From NCBI RefSeq assembly GCF_002813775.1, contig NZ_CP020370.1, positions 4,055,501-4,119,500 on the forward strand: DNA of 64,000 bases, given 5' to 3'. The position numbers and the translations under genes are program-made. A model generated the notes under the pieces. It did not search any database. It saw only the letters and a list, made by a program, of their open reading frames with translations, and was not told the DNA's origin. The DNA is from Candidatus Thiodictyon syntrophicum (lineage in GTDB: Bacteria; Pseudomonadota; Gammaproteobacteria; Chromatiales; Chromatiaceae). Of this stretch, positions 26,867 to 35,149 are shown piece after piece; position 1 is the stretch's first letter, and the number at the start of each line of letters is the position of its first letter.

Positions 26867-28246
26867 ATGAGCCAACACTTCGATCTGATCGCCATCGGCG
26901 GCGGCAGCGGCGGCCTGGCGGCGGCTGAGCAGGCCGCCCAACTGGGGCGGCGGGTCGCGGTCATCGACCCGGGCCCCCTGGGCGGGACCTGTGTCAACCG
27001 CGGCTGCGTGCCCAAGAAGGTCATGTGGTACGCGGCGCAATTGGCCCAGGCGGTGCGCGACGGCGCTGGTTTCGGCGTGCGCACCAAGGACCAGTATTTC
27101 GACTGGTCGACCCTGGTCGGCGGGCGCAACCAGTTCGTCGAGCGCATCAACGACTACTGGGACGGCTATGTGAAGCAGGAAGGCATCACCGACATCAGCG
27201 GTCATGCGCGCCTGGTCGATGCCCGCACCATCGAGGTCGAGGGCAACCGCTACAGCGCCGACCACATCGTGATCGCCACCGGCAGCCGCCCCCTGGTCCC
27301 GCGGATGCCCGGGGCCGAGCTTGGCATCACCTCGGACGGTTTTTTTGAACTCGCGCAGCAGCCGCGCCGCGTCGCGATCATCGGCGGCGGCTATGTCGGC
27401 GTCGAATTGGCCGGCGTGCTGCGCGCGCTGGGCTCGGAGGTGACCGTGGTCGCCCTGGAGGAGCGCGTGCTGTGGCTCTTCGACCCGATGGTCGGTGAGG
27501 CCCTGGCCCAGACCATGAGCCGGGACGGCATCCGCCTGGGTCTCCAGTTCGAGGTCTCGGCGCTGGAGCGGCGGGCCGACGGGCTGGCGCTGATCCCGCG
27601 CACCGGCGAGCCGCTGACCGGTTTCGACACCATCATCTGGGCCGTGGGCCGGGCGCCCAACAGCGCCGACCTGGGCCTGGAGGCGGCCGGGGTCGAGGTC
27701 GCGCCCAACCGACTGATCAAGGTCGACGCCTTCCAGAACACCAACGTGGCAGGCGTCTATGCCATCGGCGACGTCACCGGCCGCGAGCCGCTGACCCCGG
27801 TCGCCATCGCCGCCGGCCGCCGCCTGGCGCGGCGCCTGTTCAACGGCGAGACCGAGCTGAAACTCGACTACGACAACGTCCCCACCGTGGTCTTCTCCCA
27901 CCCGCCGGTCGGCCGGGTCGGTCTCACCGAGCCGGAGGCCCGCGCCCGCTACGGCGACACCCTGACCGTCTACGAGACCCGCTTCACCCCCATGCGCTAT
28001 GCGCTCAACGAGCACGGCCCCGAGACCGCCATGAAGCTCGTCTGCACCGGTCCCGAAGAGCGCGTGGTCGGCATCCATCTCATCGGCGACGGGGTCGACG
28101 AGATGCTCCAGGGCTTCGCCGTGGCGCTCAAGATGGGCGCCACCAAGGCGGATCTGGACGACACCGTCGCCATCCACCCGACCAGCGCGGAGGAACTGGT
28201 GACGCTGAAGGTCCCGGTGCGGCGGCCCGGCGATGCCTTACCCTGA
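26867..28246 (+). CDS. garB: Glutathione amide reductase-like flavoprotein disulfide reductase
   Basis: The ATG at 26867 after CCCCGGAGCACC gives 459 residues. It contains the FAD fold ([15 protein letters not shown]), the redox-active disulfide [14 protein letters not shown], the NAD(P)-binding [19 protein letters not shown], the [13 protein letters not shown] and the C-terminal catalytic His-Glu segment [14 protein letters not shown]. It is therefore a complete pyridine nucleotide-disulfide reductase. In Escherichia coli Gor two arginines after the second glycine motif bind the NADPH phosphate. Here those positions read Leu and Trp ([14 protein letters not shown]), with Glu residues nearby, which predicts NADH preference as reported for Chromatium GarB. 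Together with garA it forms a peroxide-reducing system. Confidence 0.9.
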   Translation: MSQHFDLIAIGGGSGGLAAAEQAAQLGRRVAVIDPGPLGGTCVNRGCVPKKVMWYAAQLAQAVRDGAGFGVRTKDQYFDWSTLVGGRNQFVERINDYWDGYVKQEGITDISGHARLVDARTIEVEGNRYSADHIVIATGSRPLVPRMPGAELGITSDGFFELAQQPRRVAIIGGGYVGVELAGVLRALGSEVTVVALEERVLWLFDPMVGEALAQTMSRDGIRLGLQFEVSALERRADGLALIPRTGEPLTGFDTIIWAVGRAPNSADLGLEAAGVEVAPNRLIKVDAFQNTNVAGVYAIGDVTGREPLTPVAIAAGRRLARRLFNGETELKLDYDNVPTVVFSHPPVGRVGLTEPEARARYGDTLTVYETRFTPMRYALNEHGPETAMKLVCTGPEERVVGIHLIGDGVDEMLQGFAVALKMGATKADLDDTVAIHPTSAEELVTLKVPVRRPGDALP

Positions 28247-28267
28247 GGGAGGCGAGGCGTCCCGCCC

Positions 28268-28331
28268 GTCGTTGTCGTTGTCGTAATCGTGGTCGGATTA
28301 TTCGATTACGACAACGACAACGACAACGAAA
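28268..28331. repeat. Hexanucleotide inverted-repeat element, copy D
   Basis: CGTTGTCGTTGTCGTAATCG, a short core GTGGTCGGATTATTC, then GATTACGACAACGACAACG and one more unit. Nearly perfect inverted arms predict a stable hairpin. It follows the garB stop by about 20 bp, where it could end transcription, and it is the reverse orientation of copy B. Confidence 0.75.
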
Positions 28332-28424
28332 GCGTACCCGGGCCCTCAGTCGCCACATCAGTTCCGATCGAACCCCCTGCCCGCATCCTTGACGAAATGA
28401 AAATCCAATTTTATTCTCGTCAGG

Positions 28425-29245
28425 ATGTACATCCAACGCACCCTGAGCCCCACCCTGCGCGAGGCACTCGCCGCCTTCCCGGCGGTCCTTCTGACCGGTC
28501 CGCGCCAGTCCGGCAAGACCACCTTCCTGCGCCAGGAATACGGTGATCGGTGCGACTATGTCACCTTTGATGACCCCCTGGAGCGTGACTTCGCCCGCGG
28601 CGACCCGCTGGGCTTCCTGAACCGCTTCAAGGACCGGCCCCTGATCCTGGACGAGATCCAGTACCTGCCGGAGCTTCTTCCCTATCTCAAGATGCGCATC
28701 GACGCCGGGGCCTCACCAGACAGCCAGGCGCTCGGCCGCTGGCTGCTGACCGGCTCCCAGCAGTTCGAGCTGATGCGCCCTATTTCCGCAACTTCGGCAA
28801 GCGGCTGATCAAGAGCCCCAAACTCTACTTCCTGGACGCGGCGCTCGTGACCACCCTGACCCGCCAGCCCGACGGCGCGGCGGCCCTGGCCGGTCCCCTG
28901 GGCGGCGCCTTGTTCGAGGGCTGGGTGGTGACCGAGGCGATCAAGGCCTTCGCCGCCCGCGGGCGCAAGCCGGACCTCTTCTACTGGCGCACCCACGACG
29001 GACTGGAGGTCGACCTGCTGATCCAGGTCGGCACCCGACTGCACCCCGTCGAGATCAAGCTCACCGCGACCCCGACCGCGCGGCATCTGGACCCGCTGAA
29101 CCGGCTCAAGGCCCTGATGGGCGCCGAGTCCGCGCCGGAGGGCCTGCTGGTCTGCACCACCGAGGAGGAACGCGCGCTGCCGGGCGGCAACCGGGCGATT
29201 CCCTGGCAGCGGTTCCCGGAGTGGATCGCGGGGTTGCTTGGCTGA
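28425..29245 (+). pseudogene. AAA ATPase with DUF4143 domain, internal deletion and frameshift
   Basis: The first 120 codons (to about 28780) encode MYIQRTLSPTLREALAAFP, Walker A TGPRQSGKTTF, Walker B-like PLILDEIQYLPELLPYLK and LTGSQQFELM. A different frame then resumes at YFRNFGKRLIKSPKLYFLD and continues to 29245 with LFEGWVVTEAIKAF and the DUF4143 nuclease-like end DLFYWRTHDGLEVDLLIQVG ... VEIKLTAT. Intact homologues are about 380-400 residues, so roughly 110-130 residues are missing at the joint near 28780. The gene is inactivated. Homologues are common accessory ATPases of unclear, possibly defence-related, role. Confidence 0.85.
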
Positions 29246-29262
29246 CCCAAAATCCGGGAATT

Positions 29263-29397
29263 GCTCACACAAAGACACAAAGAACACAAAGAAAAACAAA
29301 TCATTGAAGGCGTTGGGCCGATCACCGCACGGGTGATCTCCTCGACCTACATATCGCGTTGAAGATCTTTGTGATCTTTGTGTCTCTGTGTGAGAAA
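29263..29397. repeat. CACAAAGACACAAAG paired repeat
   Basis: GCTCACACAAAGACACAAAG and a further ACACAAAG unit on the left, and CTTTGTGATCTTTGTGTCTC plus TGTGTGAG on the right, form an inverted pair around about 80 bp. Same family as 26704-26833 and 42300-42600. It lies between two decayed genes. Confidence 0.6.
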
Positions 29398-29418
29398 TGC
29401 TCTTCCTGGGCTGACTGG

Positions 29419-29682
29419 TTACTGCATCTGGCAAACGCGGTCGAAGATCGCCATCGCGACTTGAGCACAGACGGCCCTGACCGCCCCCCAATGGTGCCAG
29501 CGCGGATCGAGGTTCTTATATTCCGCAAGTGTGGGCTCGACCTCGTCCAGGTCATAGGGCAGCGGTCGGCATCGCGTGAAAAACGGTGCCCGACGTGGAT
29601 GGCCGCGGCCGTGCCGCCGACCAGCACCGCATCCGGCAGGATACGCTGCAAGCGGGCGGCGGACGACAGCACGGTCTCCCAC
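29419..29682 (-). pseudogene. Nucleotidyltransferase (AbiEii/MNT-like) remnant
   Basis: One frame encodes SSAARLQRILPDAVLVGGTAAAIHVGHRFSRDAD, a typical nucleotidyltransferase start. A second frame directly after encodes LPYDLDEVEPTLAEYKNLDPRWHHWGAVRAVCAQVAMAIFDRV, a typical C-terminus. The middle of the gene is absent and the reading frame changes at the joint (about 29572-29580), so this is an inactive remnant of a gene that would normally be near 250-280 residues. It immediately follows the stop of the upstream partner fragment (29683), the arrangement of a two-gene toxin-antitoxin pair. Confidence 0.7.
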
Positions 29683-30064
29683 TCAGGCAAGGTGCGCGTC
29701 GGCATAGTGCATCCAGAAGTGATAACGCTGGGCATAGGGGTCAGCGGGCCTTGATCATAAATCCGCCCACCCCGTTCAGCCCCGAGGCATCCGACCCCTT
29801 GCAGAACATGGCCTTGTGCGCGAATACCCACATCAAGAGGACAGTCTTGGGCGGATTTATGATCAAGGCCGGGTCAGCGACCCGGGCCAGGCAGATGCGC
29901 CGGATTTGTTCCAGCACGTGCCGATCAGCGAGCGCGGCGCGGCGCAGTTCGGCCCAATCGTCCCAGCGCCCGCGGGCAATCACATCGTCGATCGCGGCGA
30001 GGGTCAGTGGCTCATGGGTCAGGTGGCGGTGGAGCATACTGATTGCCAGGTTGAGGTGGAGCAC
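29683..30064 (-). pseudogene. Partner gene fragment, interrupted by a MITE-like element
   Basis: Coding remains LHLNLAISMLHRHLTHEPLTL, AAIDDVIARGRWDDWAELRR and DRHVLEQIRRICLARVADP. Here a 124-bp inverted-repeat element (29747-29870) intervenes. If the element and one copy of its 9-bp target duplication are removed, the frame continues ADPYAQRYHFWMHYADAHLA and stops at 29683. The 5' end is also missing: upstream of about 30064 the sequence becomes repeats. It is the usual upstream neighbour of AbiEii-like nucleotidyltransferases. Its own biochemical function is not known to me. Confidence 0.7.
29747..29870. mobile_element. 124-bp MITE-like element with perfect 23-bp terminal inverted repeats
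   Basis: The left end 29747-29769 starts GGCCTTGATCATAAATCC, and the right end 29848-29870 is its exact reverse complement over 23 bp. Both sides are flanked by the 9-bp direct repeat GGGTCAGCG (29738-29746 and 29871-29879), a target-site duplication. No transposase is encoded, so it is non-autonomous. Removing it restores the frame of the host gene. Related ends are visible at 31727-31820 and at 30071-30092. Confidence 0.85.
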
Positions 30065-30102
30065 GGCACCGGCCTTGATCCAGGTTCCGGCCGCCGACGC
30101 CC

Positions 30103-30190
30103 ACCGGAGGTCGAGGCTTCAGCCGGTGGGCGCGCAATTACAGACCTGTGCCGGGGTCGGGCACGGGTCCGGCTGAAGCCTCGACCTCCG
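30103..30190. repeat. CCGGAGGTCGAGGCTTCAGCC inverted pair (family P)
   Basis: ACCGGAGGTCGAGGCTTCAG at 30103 and its inverted copy at 30169-30190 flank about 40 bp. Single or paired copies also occur near 31961, 48780, 57150, 58128 and, inside a coding region, 62073-62147. A dispersed hairpin-forming repeat of this genome. Confidence 0.7.
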
Positions 30191-30251
30191 ATTGACTGGG
30201 CTGGCGCTATGTTGAGCGCAAGCATAGCGCGGCCGGGCGGGTCAGCCCAGG

Positions 30252-30301
30252 AGTCCAAGGCTTCAGCCTTGGAGGACCGGCAAGGCTGAAGCCTTGGACT
30301 C
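30252..30301. repeat. GAGTCCAAGGCTTCAGCCTTGG palindromic repeat (family Q)
   Basis: GGAGTCCAAGGCTTCAGCC is followed by an inverted copy ending GAAGCCTTGGACTCC, making a stable cruciform. Further copies stand at 52312-52366 and 55821-55877. The palindromic half AAGGCTTCAGCCTT is shared with family P through GGCTTCAGCC. Confidence 0.7.
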
Positions 30302-30333
30302 CTGGGGGCGCGGCCTGGGGCACCGCGGGGCCG

Positions 30334-30382
30334 GACCGCCCGCGCCTTGCGCTCGCCCTGCTCGCTCCCTGCGCGGGCAGTC
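30334..30382 (-). other. Hairpin downstream of FGE variable region 1
   Basis: Arms GACCGCCCGCGC and GCGCGGGCAGTC pair with one G-T position around a 25-nt loop rich in GCTCG. The same hairpin follows the other two FGE genes at 58217-58266 and 61083-61132. In studied DGRs a hairpin or cruciform just after the variable region helps retrohoming. Its position here, some 40 bp past the conserved block, fits that role. Confidence 0.65.
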
Positions 30383-30394
30383 AGGCCCCGCTCC

Positions 30395-31510
30395 CTAGCC
30401 GGCTGGCCTGGCCTGCCTTAGCTCGGGACCTAGGGCAAGCCGGAAACCGTCGAAGAGGTGGCGGAGGCCGGGGGCGAAGTGGGAGCGGTACGCGGAGCGC
30501 AGGTCCCGCGCCCCGTAGAACCAACTGCCGCCGCGCAGGACACGACACCCGCCTGAGGCAGGACCGCCAGGGTCGGCGATTGGCCCCGCCTCATAGTGCC
30601 CAAACCACCAATCCTGACACCACTCGCAGACGTTGCCGTGCATCTCGCACAGGCCCCAGGGGTTAGGCGGGAGGCTGCCTACCGGAACTGTCTTGTCAAC
30701 GTAGTTGGCCTGGCCGGTCGAGAGGGTCTCGCCGAAGTGGAAGGGGGACGCAGTCCCGGCCCGGCAGGCGTATTCCCACTCTGCCTCCGTGGGCAAGCGA
30801 TAGGGCCGACCGGTCTGCGCAAACAGCCATTGGCAGTAGGCCAGCGCGTCGTCCCAGGTCACATCGACGACGGGACGGCGACCGCGACCCCAGCCCTCAT
30901 CGCCCTTGTCCCGCCCGGTGGCGGCACAAAAGGCGTCGTAATCGTCGAAGGTGACGGCATAGCGCCCGATGGCAAAGGGGCGGGAGATGGTCACCGGATG
31001 CTGGGGGCCTTCAAAGTCAAAGCGCTGCGCCTCCCCCGCCGGCGAACCCATGAGGAAGCGGCCGGCGGGGATGATAACCATCTCGGGACCCTGGTCGATC
31101 ACCATCGCGGCCTTTCCTAAGACCCCGGCAAAGAAACTTCGTGGCAGTTTCACTGGCGAATTAAGGGGATCACGGAAGACGACGGGCCGCCCCAGGGCCT
31201 GGGCGACGGACCGTTGCAGCTCCTGGACCTTGGCGGCGGGCCAGCCGTGGATGTCCGGTAACTCGGGCGCCACCGGCGGGGGCGGTGTCTCCACCCGCCG
31301 CACCGGACCCGCACCCAGCATCTCCGCGGCGAATCGCTGTGCGGCGCGCAGATCGTCCGGCACCAGGATCGGGTAGACCTCAATGATCTGCGCGTCCGAC
31401 TCGCCGGCCGCCTGGCGCTCCAGGATCGAGCGCACGGTGATCCGCGTCCCGGCGACAATCGGCTCGCCTTTCATAATGTTGGGGTCAGATACGATCTTCC
31501 GGCCAGTCAT
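30395..31510 (-). CDS. DUF433-FGE/C-type-lectin fusion protein with DGR-like variable region
   Basis: A 371-residue protein whose ATG follows GGGAGACCCACG. Residues 5-60 form a DUF433 domain (IVSDPNIMKGEPIVAGTRIT, ILERQAAGESDAQIIEVYP), normally a small antitoxin-like winged-helix module. Residues 140-365 are an FGE-sulfatase/CLec domain: MVIIPAGRFLMGSPAGEAQR, PYRLPTEAEWEYACRAGTA, NPWGLCEMHGNVCEWCQDWW and RVLRGGSW. The end (SWFYGARDLRSAYRSHFAPG, GFRLALGP) has the layout of DGR-diversified CLec proteins, with almost every exchangeable codon NNC. It is probably a ligand-recognition protein rather than a true formylglycine enzyme. Fusion to DUF433 is unusual. Confidence 0.88.
   Translation of the reverse strand: MTGRKIVSDPNIMKGEPIVAGTRITVRSILERQAAGESDAQIIEVYPILVPDDLRAAQRFAAEMLGAGPVRRVETPPPPVAPELPDIHGWPAAKVQELQRSVAQALGRPVVFRDPLNSPVKLPRSFFAGVLGKAAMVIDQGPEMVIIPAGRFLMGSPAGEAQRFDFEGPQHPVTISRPFAIGRYAVTFDDYDAFCAATGRDKGDEGWGRGRRPVVDVTWDDALAYCQWLFAQTGRPYRLPTEAEWEYACRAGTASPFHFGETLSTGQANYVDKTVPVGSLPPNPWGLCEMHGNVCEWCQDWWFGHYEAGPIADPGGPASGGCRVLRGGSWFYGARDLRSAYRSHFAPGLRHLFDGFRLALGPELRQARPAG
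30421..30538 (-). other. DGR-like variable region 1 with terminal conserved block
   Basis: A 118-bp segment from CTGCGCGGCGGCAGTTGG to the conserved 28-bp block at 30421-30448 (GGTTTCCGGCTTGCCCTAGG and eight more bases). Fourteen codons between them differ from the two sister genes, and here thirteen read NNC (TTC, TAC, GAC, TAC, TCC, CAC, TTC, GCC, CTC, CAC, CTC, TTC, GAC) and one GGG. Constant codons between them are unchanged. This matches adenine-directed mutagenesis of AAC codons in a template repeat. Confidence 0.8.
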
Positions 31511-31994
31511 CGTGGGTCTCCCATGTTGCGTTCAAGTCGCGGGATGAAATGGTCCTTGAGGCATTTCACGGCCCCCGGCCATCGGTGAGCCCAGTGCCGA
31601 TGATCCGCCTGACCGTCATGCCGATGTTCCCCTGCGCCTGCGGTTTTCGCGCGGCGATTTTACCGCCCCGGGGCAGGGCCGCGGCAAGTCATCCGCCTCG
31701 CGGGCGGTCAGGCGGCGACGCGCGTCGGCCTTGATCATAATCCCGGCCACTGCGCTGACCGCGAGGCCGCTGGTCCGCTATGCGGACCGATCACGGCCGG
31801 CCGGAACGATGATCCAGGCCGCCGCGTCCGGCTAACGGCCATGGCGCCCGCGCCACCCCGAAAGATGAAAGTTGCGGGCGCCATGGCCGTTCCCTCACCC
31901 CGCCCTCTCCCAGAGGGAGAGGGGGAATTGGAGCGCGCTCCCGGCGCGACTTTCACGGTAAAGCCTCGACCTCCGGTCCGTGGTATGTCCGCAC
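31511..31994. other. Repeat-rich intergenic region
   Basis: No gene is supported. It holds a 94-bp element at 31727-31820 whose ends (GGCCTTGATCATAATCCC and GATGATCCAGGCC) resemble the 29747-29870 MITE, with a GGTCCGCTATGCGGACC REP in its middle. It also holds an 18-bp perfect inverted repeat (31834-31851 with 31874-31891, AACGGCCATGGCGCCCGC), a CCCTCTCCCAGAGGGAGAGGG palindrome near 31907 and a family P half-site at 31961. Confidence 0.6.
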
Positions 31995-32915
31995 TCAATT
32001 CCCCTCCCGCAACTCCTTGACCTGCGCCTCGCTCAAGCCGGTCTTCTCGGCCAGCAGCCGGTCATCGGTGATCAGCCCCAGGAGGCTGCGGGCAATGCGC
32101 AGTCGCTCCTGCTGCTGCCCTTCCTCTCGGCCCTCCTCCCGGCCCTCCTCCCGCCCCAATTTCAGCCCCTGGTGCATCCCCCAGCCATAGGATGACTGCA
32201 CCATGCTCGCCTGCTGGTGCAGATCGTCCTGATAACGCTCATAGGCCTGCCGTTCGGCCTCCGGGAGCCGCAGGATATCCAACTGCTCCTTGGCCTCTTG
32301 CAGTCCCCGCGCCCGGAAGCCGTCCGGCACCTCCTCGTGCTTGAGGAAATAGATCCACTCGTCCAGGGAGTCGCGGGCCACGTCGTCGAACTGGTTGACC
32401 TTGATCAGATAGTATTCCGGGAACAGCGCATGGGGTTCCTGGCGCCGGTAAAGGTCCTGCTGCGCCTCGCTCAGTTGCAATTCATCGTGGCGATGCATCC
32501 CGATAAAGCGGGTGGCGCCGTGATAGACATAATCTTCGCCCTGCCCCAGGTCGAAATACAGAATACTGACCGAGATGACCTTGACGACCTCGCCATAGGG
32601 CTGGCCCTCCTGGAGGTTTTCCACCAAGGTGCGCGCCGTACTGTGCAGAATCCGCTGCAAATAGTCGAACTGCCGCTGGTACTGCACCTCAATGAGGATG
32701 ATCTCGCCGCCGGCATTGCGCGCCTTCAGGTCCACCCGGTTCTGTTTGTCGAGCGCCGTATCCTTGTTGCTTTCGCCCTCCAGGACTTCGAGGATCTGAA
32801 TGTCCTCGCGCAGCAGCTCGCTCAAGAACCCTTCAAGGATGCCGAAGTGGGCCTTGCTGCGCAGGAGGCGCTTCATCGCCCAGTCGAAGCTGATCAGGCG
32901 GCGGGGGCGGGTCAT
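31995..32915 (-). CDS. Rpn family PD-(D/E)XK nuclease / transposase-like protein
   Basis: A 306-residue protein. The N-terminal nuclease core has FDWAMKRLLRSKAHFGILEGF, NRVDLKARNAGGEIILIEVQ (D...E-x-Q catalytic pattern) and LYFDLGQGEDYVYHG, typical of the Rpn/PDDEXK_2 family. The C-terminal third has an REEGREEGREEG run followed by QQQERLRIARSLLGLITDDRLL and a short helix-turn-helix-like SEAQVKELRE that is common in this family. Such proteins are abundant in Chromatiaceae and act as recombination-promoting DNA nucleases in E. coli. It stands alone between two intergenic regions. Confidence 0.88.
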   Translation of the reverse strand: MTRPRRLISFDWAMKRLLRSKAHFGILEGFLSELLREDIQILEVLEGESNKDTALDKQNRVDLKARNAGGEIILIEVQYQRQFDYLQRILHSTARTLVENLQEGQPYGEVVKVISVSILYFDLGQGEDYVYHGATRFIGMHRHDELQLSEAQQDLYRRQEPHALFPEYYLIKVNQFDDVARDSLDEWIYFLKHEEVPDGFRARGLQEAKEQLDILRLPEAERQAYERYQDDLHQQASMVQSSYGWGMHQGLKLGREEGREEGREEGQQQERLRIARSLLGLITDDRLLAEKTGLSEAQVKELREGN

Positions 32916-33322
32916 GGGCGTGGGCCCGCGTATGGCGCCGGCTGGTCGCGGCGGCGTCGTTGCGTGATAGTTGATGTCATCGTCGCTGCTGCCTTGGGTT
33001 GATGCTTGGGATCAAGAGGGGTGGGCGGACGGTAGGGTGTTCATTCTGCGCCTCTGGGAGCACAAGTCCGTCATGCGTTTTCTGTCGCGCCAAGAGGCAT
33101 AAGTACCATTTGTAATCAGTTGCTTACGCCCAATGTGCGCACCGGAAGGCGGGGGACGAAAAACTGCATGAAATGGCTCAGATTGAACAGCCTAGGCGGA
33201 CGGGGCCTTTGAATACCCAGGAAGATCAGTTTAGCCGCAAATTAACAAAAATAATCGAAGACTTAGCGTTTACAGCATGTTAACCGTCCGGATGACGCCC
33301 GCGATGATGCTAACCAGCAGAT
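32916..33322. other. Intergenic region with no recognised feature
   Basis: This 407-bp region separates the Rpn gene from the PIN-like/ATPase pair. Its right half is less GC-rich than the surroundings (for example AATTAACAAAAATAATCG near 33239) and carries no ORF of note, no member of the repeat families seen elsewhere and no clear promoter. Confidence 0.4.
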
Positions 33323-33829
33323 TTATTTGCGCCGCCGTGGAATCTCCGGCGGTGCCGCGGGCTCGTAGCCCTTCAAGCCCAGGTCACCAGTCAGAATCTC
33401 CACTCGGCAACTGGGTGCATGGTATTCCGCCACATCCTTGATGGTGATGTCCCCCATGGATATTTGCTTGGCGGCCAGCGCCGGCCAGGTATCAGCCAGG
33501 GTCTTGAGCCTTGCGGACGACCAAAGCTCCGACTGATGGGCGAAGGCGGCCCAGGGTGTCTCTTCATCCGCACTCTTGCGGATCAGATCAGCCAAGGCGT
33601 CCGCCCGCTCCTTGCGGCTACGGGGCGCTTGGGCGATGTGATTGCCGGTTTCGATGATCGAGGCCAAGGGCAGGACAAAAGTGGTGCCCGCTCGCGCCTC
33701 GGCGTGAATCTTCTCATCCACTCGCGGGCGGTCCCAGCGATCGTGGTCTGGACCGCAGGTCTCTTTCCCAGGGACATCCAGCCAGACGCAGAGAATGCTG
33801 GTATCGATGATCAGGACTTTGCGCATCAA
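33323..33829 (-). CDS. PIN-like domain protein paired with an AAA ATPase
   Basis: A 168-residue protein starting MMRKVLIIDTSILCVWLDVP, with the first acidic residue of a PIN nuclease fold. A later conserved acidic pair lies in SMGDITIKDVAEYH and EILTGDLGLKGYEP. The middle contains VLPLASIIETGNHIAQAP, where the Glu matches the second metal ligand of PIN domains. Its start overlaps the stop of the ATPase gene by 4 nt, so the pair is co-translated. PIN-like nucleases next to OLD/AAA_21-type ATPases are found among predicted defence systems. That role is inferred. Confidence 0.72.
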   Translation of the reverse strand: MMRKVLIIDTSILCVWLDVPGKETCGPDHDRWDRPRVDEKIHAEARAGTTFVLPLASIIETGNHIAQAPRSRKERADALADLIRKSADEETPWAAFAHQSELWSSARLKTLADTWPALAAKQISMGDITIKDVAEYHAPSCRVEILTGDLGLKGYEPAAPPEIPRRRK

Positions 33830-35097
33830 TCACCGCCCTGTTCAATAGCCGATTCAATACGCCCTGCCGTGGCCAGTTGGCCCAACGCTCCCCCGGCCAT
33901 TAGTTTCGGCAACTGTTTGATATCTTCCAGTTGAGTCAGGCGGCTGGCCCCGGTGACGCTATCGCGGTGGGCTACGGTGATGAAGGGCAACATCCGGACT
34001 CCGGCGGCGTCCAACAGCGCCGGGTTGTGGGTCGTGACGATGACGTCGATGCCACGCTCCTTGCCCAGGGTCCGCAGCATCTCGATCAAGAGACCGGCGC
34101 GGGAGGGGTGAAGCCCGTTGTCCACGTCCTCGATGACCAGCAGGCTGCCGGGGGGGCGGATCAACATTGCCGTGACGATGGCAAGATAGCGCAGGGTGCC
34201 GTCGGACATGCCGCGGGCATCGATTTCGTGACTGGCGGCGCCTTCCCAGCCTTCCTCGCAATAGAGCATGGCGTCGGTACTGAGCCTGCCGACGGGCTCG
34301 GCCCAGACGCGTTTGATATCCCGCTCTGGAAGGGTCTTGAGATAGCGGGTCAGGGTTTGCTCAACCGCGGTATGGCGCTGCGGATCGAGGGCGGCGACGA
34401 CACCCGCGAGGTTGGCACCGTCAGCCATCAAGCGCTCCGACAACGCCGAATAGTTCCGCATCTGACTTGGGATGGGATCGAAAACGAAGATCTGATTCAA
34501 GTGTTGCGCAACGAGCCTTGCCGCGTCAGCCGCTTCCATTTCTCGGATCAAACCGTCCACCACTGGCAGGATACTGGAGACACGGCCCAAAATAGCGAGT
34601 TGCGTCGGTGGACGAGCGCTACCCGCGTGGATCGCGTAACCTCCGACGGTAATCCCTTGCTCGCGCGCGGTCACTGCGGCTTTCGTTGGTTGCCGCCAAA
34701 TCAGCGGCTTCTCGGCGGCCGCTGCCGCGCCCGACGCATACGCGATCTCGGTCAGCTCCTCGTCGACCGTTTCCGTCGTCACGCCCTCCGTTCGGACCCT
34801 GATCCGATAACGAAGGTCCTGGCGTTCGGAAACGCCGATCAGCACCTCCAGCGTGAACTCCAGCGCCGGCCTGCGGCAGATCCACTCCGCTCCACCCCGG
34901 AGCGGAGACAGGGCATCGTTGCCTTTGATCGCTTGATCGACGTCGATACCCGACGCGATCCGCTGCAGGAACGACAGCGCTTCCAACAGATTGGACTTAC
35001 CACTGGCATTGGTGCCGATGACGATCGTAAGCGGGTCGATATAGAGGGTCGCGTGATCGAAACTCTTCCACTGTGCGACCCGAAGTTCTTTGATCAT
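33826..35097 (-). CDS. AAA_21-type ATPase (SMC/RecF-like)
   Basis: A 423-residue ABC-like ATPase. It starts MIKELRVAQWKSFDHATLYI, with Walker A IGTNASGKSNLLEALSFL, a signature-like ARGMSDGTLRYLAIVTAML, Walker B SLLVIEDVDNGLHPSRAGLL and the switch His in VIVTTHNPALLDAAG. The coiled-coil arms of true SMC proteins are replaced by a short insertion (about 90-280). No TOPRIM domain follows, unlike OLD nucleases, so the nuclease activity is likely supplied by the overlapping PIN-like gene downstream. The pair is a good candidate for a two-gene anti-phage or toxin system. Confidence 0.85.
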   Translation of the reverse strand: MIKELRVAQWKSFDHATLYIDPLTIVIGTNASGKSNLLEALSFLQRIASGIDVDQAIKGNDALSPLRGGAEWICRRPALEFTLEVLIGVSERQDLRYRIRVRTEGVTTETVDEELTEIAYASGAAAAAEKPLIWRQPTKAAVTAREQGITVGGYAIHAGSARPPTQLAILGRVSSILPVVDGLIREMEAADAARLVAQHLNQIFVFDPIPSQMRNYSALSERLMADGANLAGVVAALDPQRHTAVEQTLTRYLKTLPERDIKRVWAEPVGRLSTDAMLYCEEGWEGAASHEIDARGMSDGTLRYLAIVTAMLIRPPGSLLVIEDVDNGLHPSRAGLLIEMLRTLGKERGIDVIVTTHNPALLDAAGVRMLPFITVAHRDSVTGASRLTQLEDIKQLPKLMAGGALGQLATAGRIESAIEQGGD

Positions 35098-35149
35098 CGG
35101 CTTCTACCTTTGACAGGGGGCGAATGCGGTGGGCCTGACCACCCGCGCC

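Noticed and set aside
30395-31510. True formylglycine-generating enzyme activity for the FGE genes
   Set aside because: No sulfatase gene is nearby and the C-terminal surface is the hypervariable CLec site. Binding is more likely than catalysis, though enzymatic residues were not fully examined.
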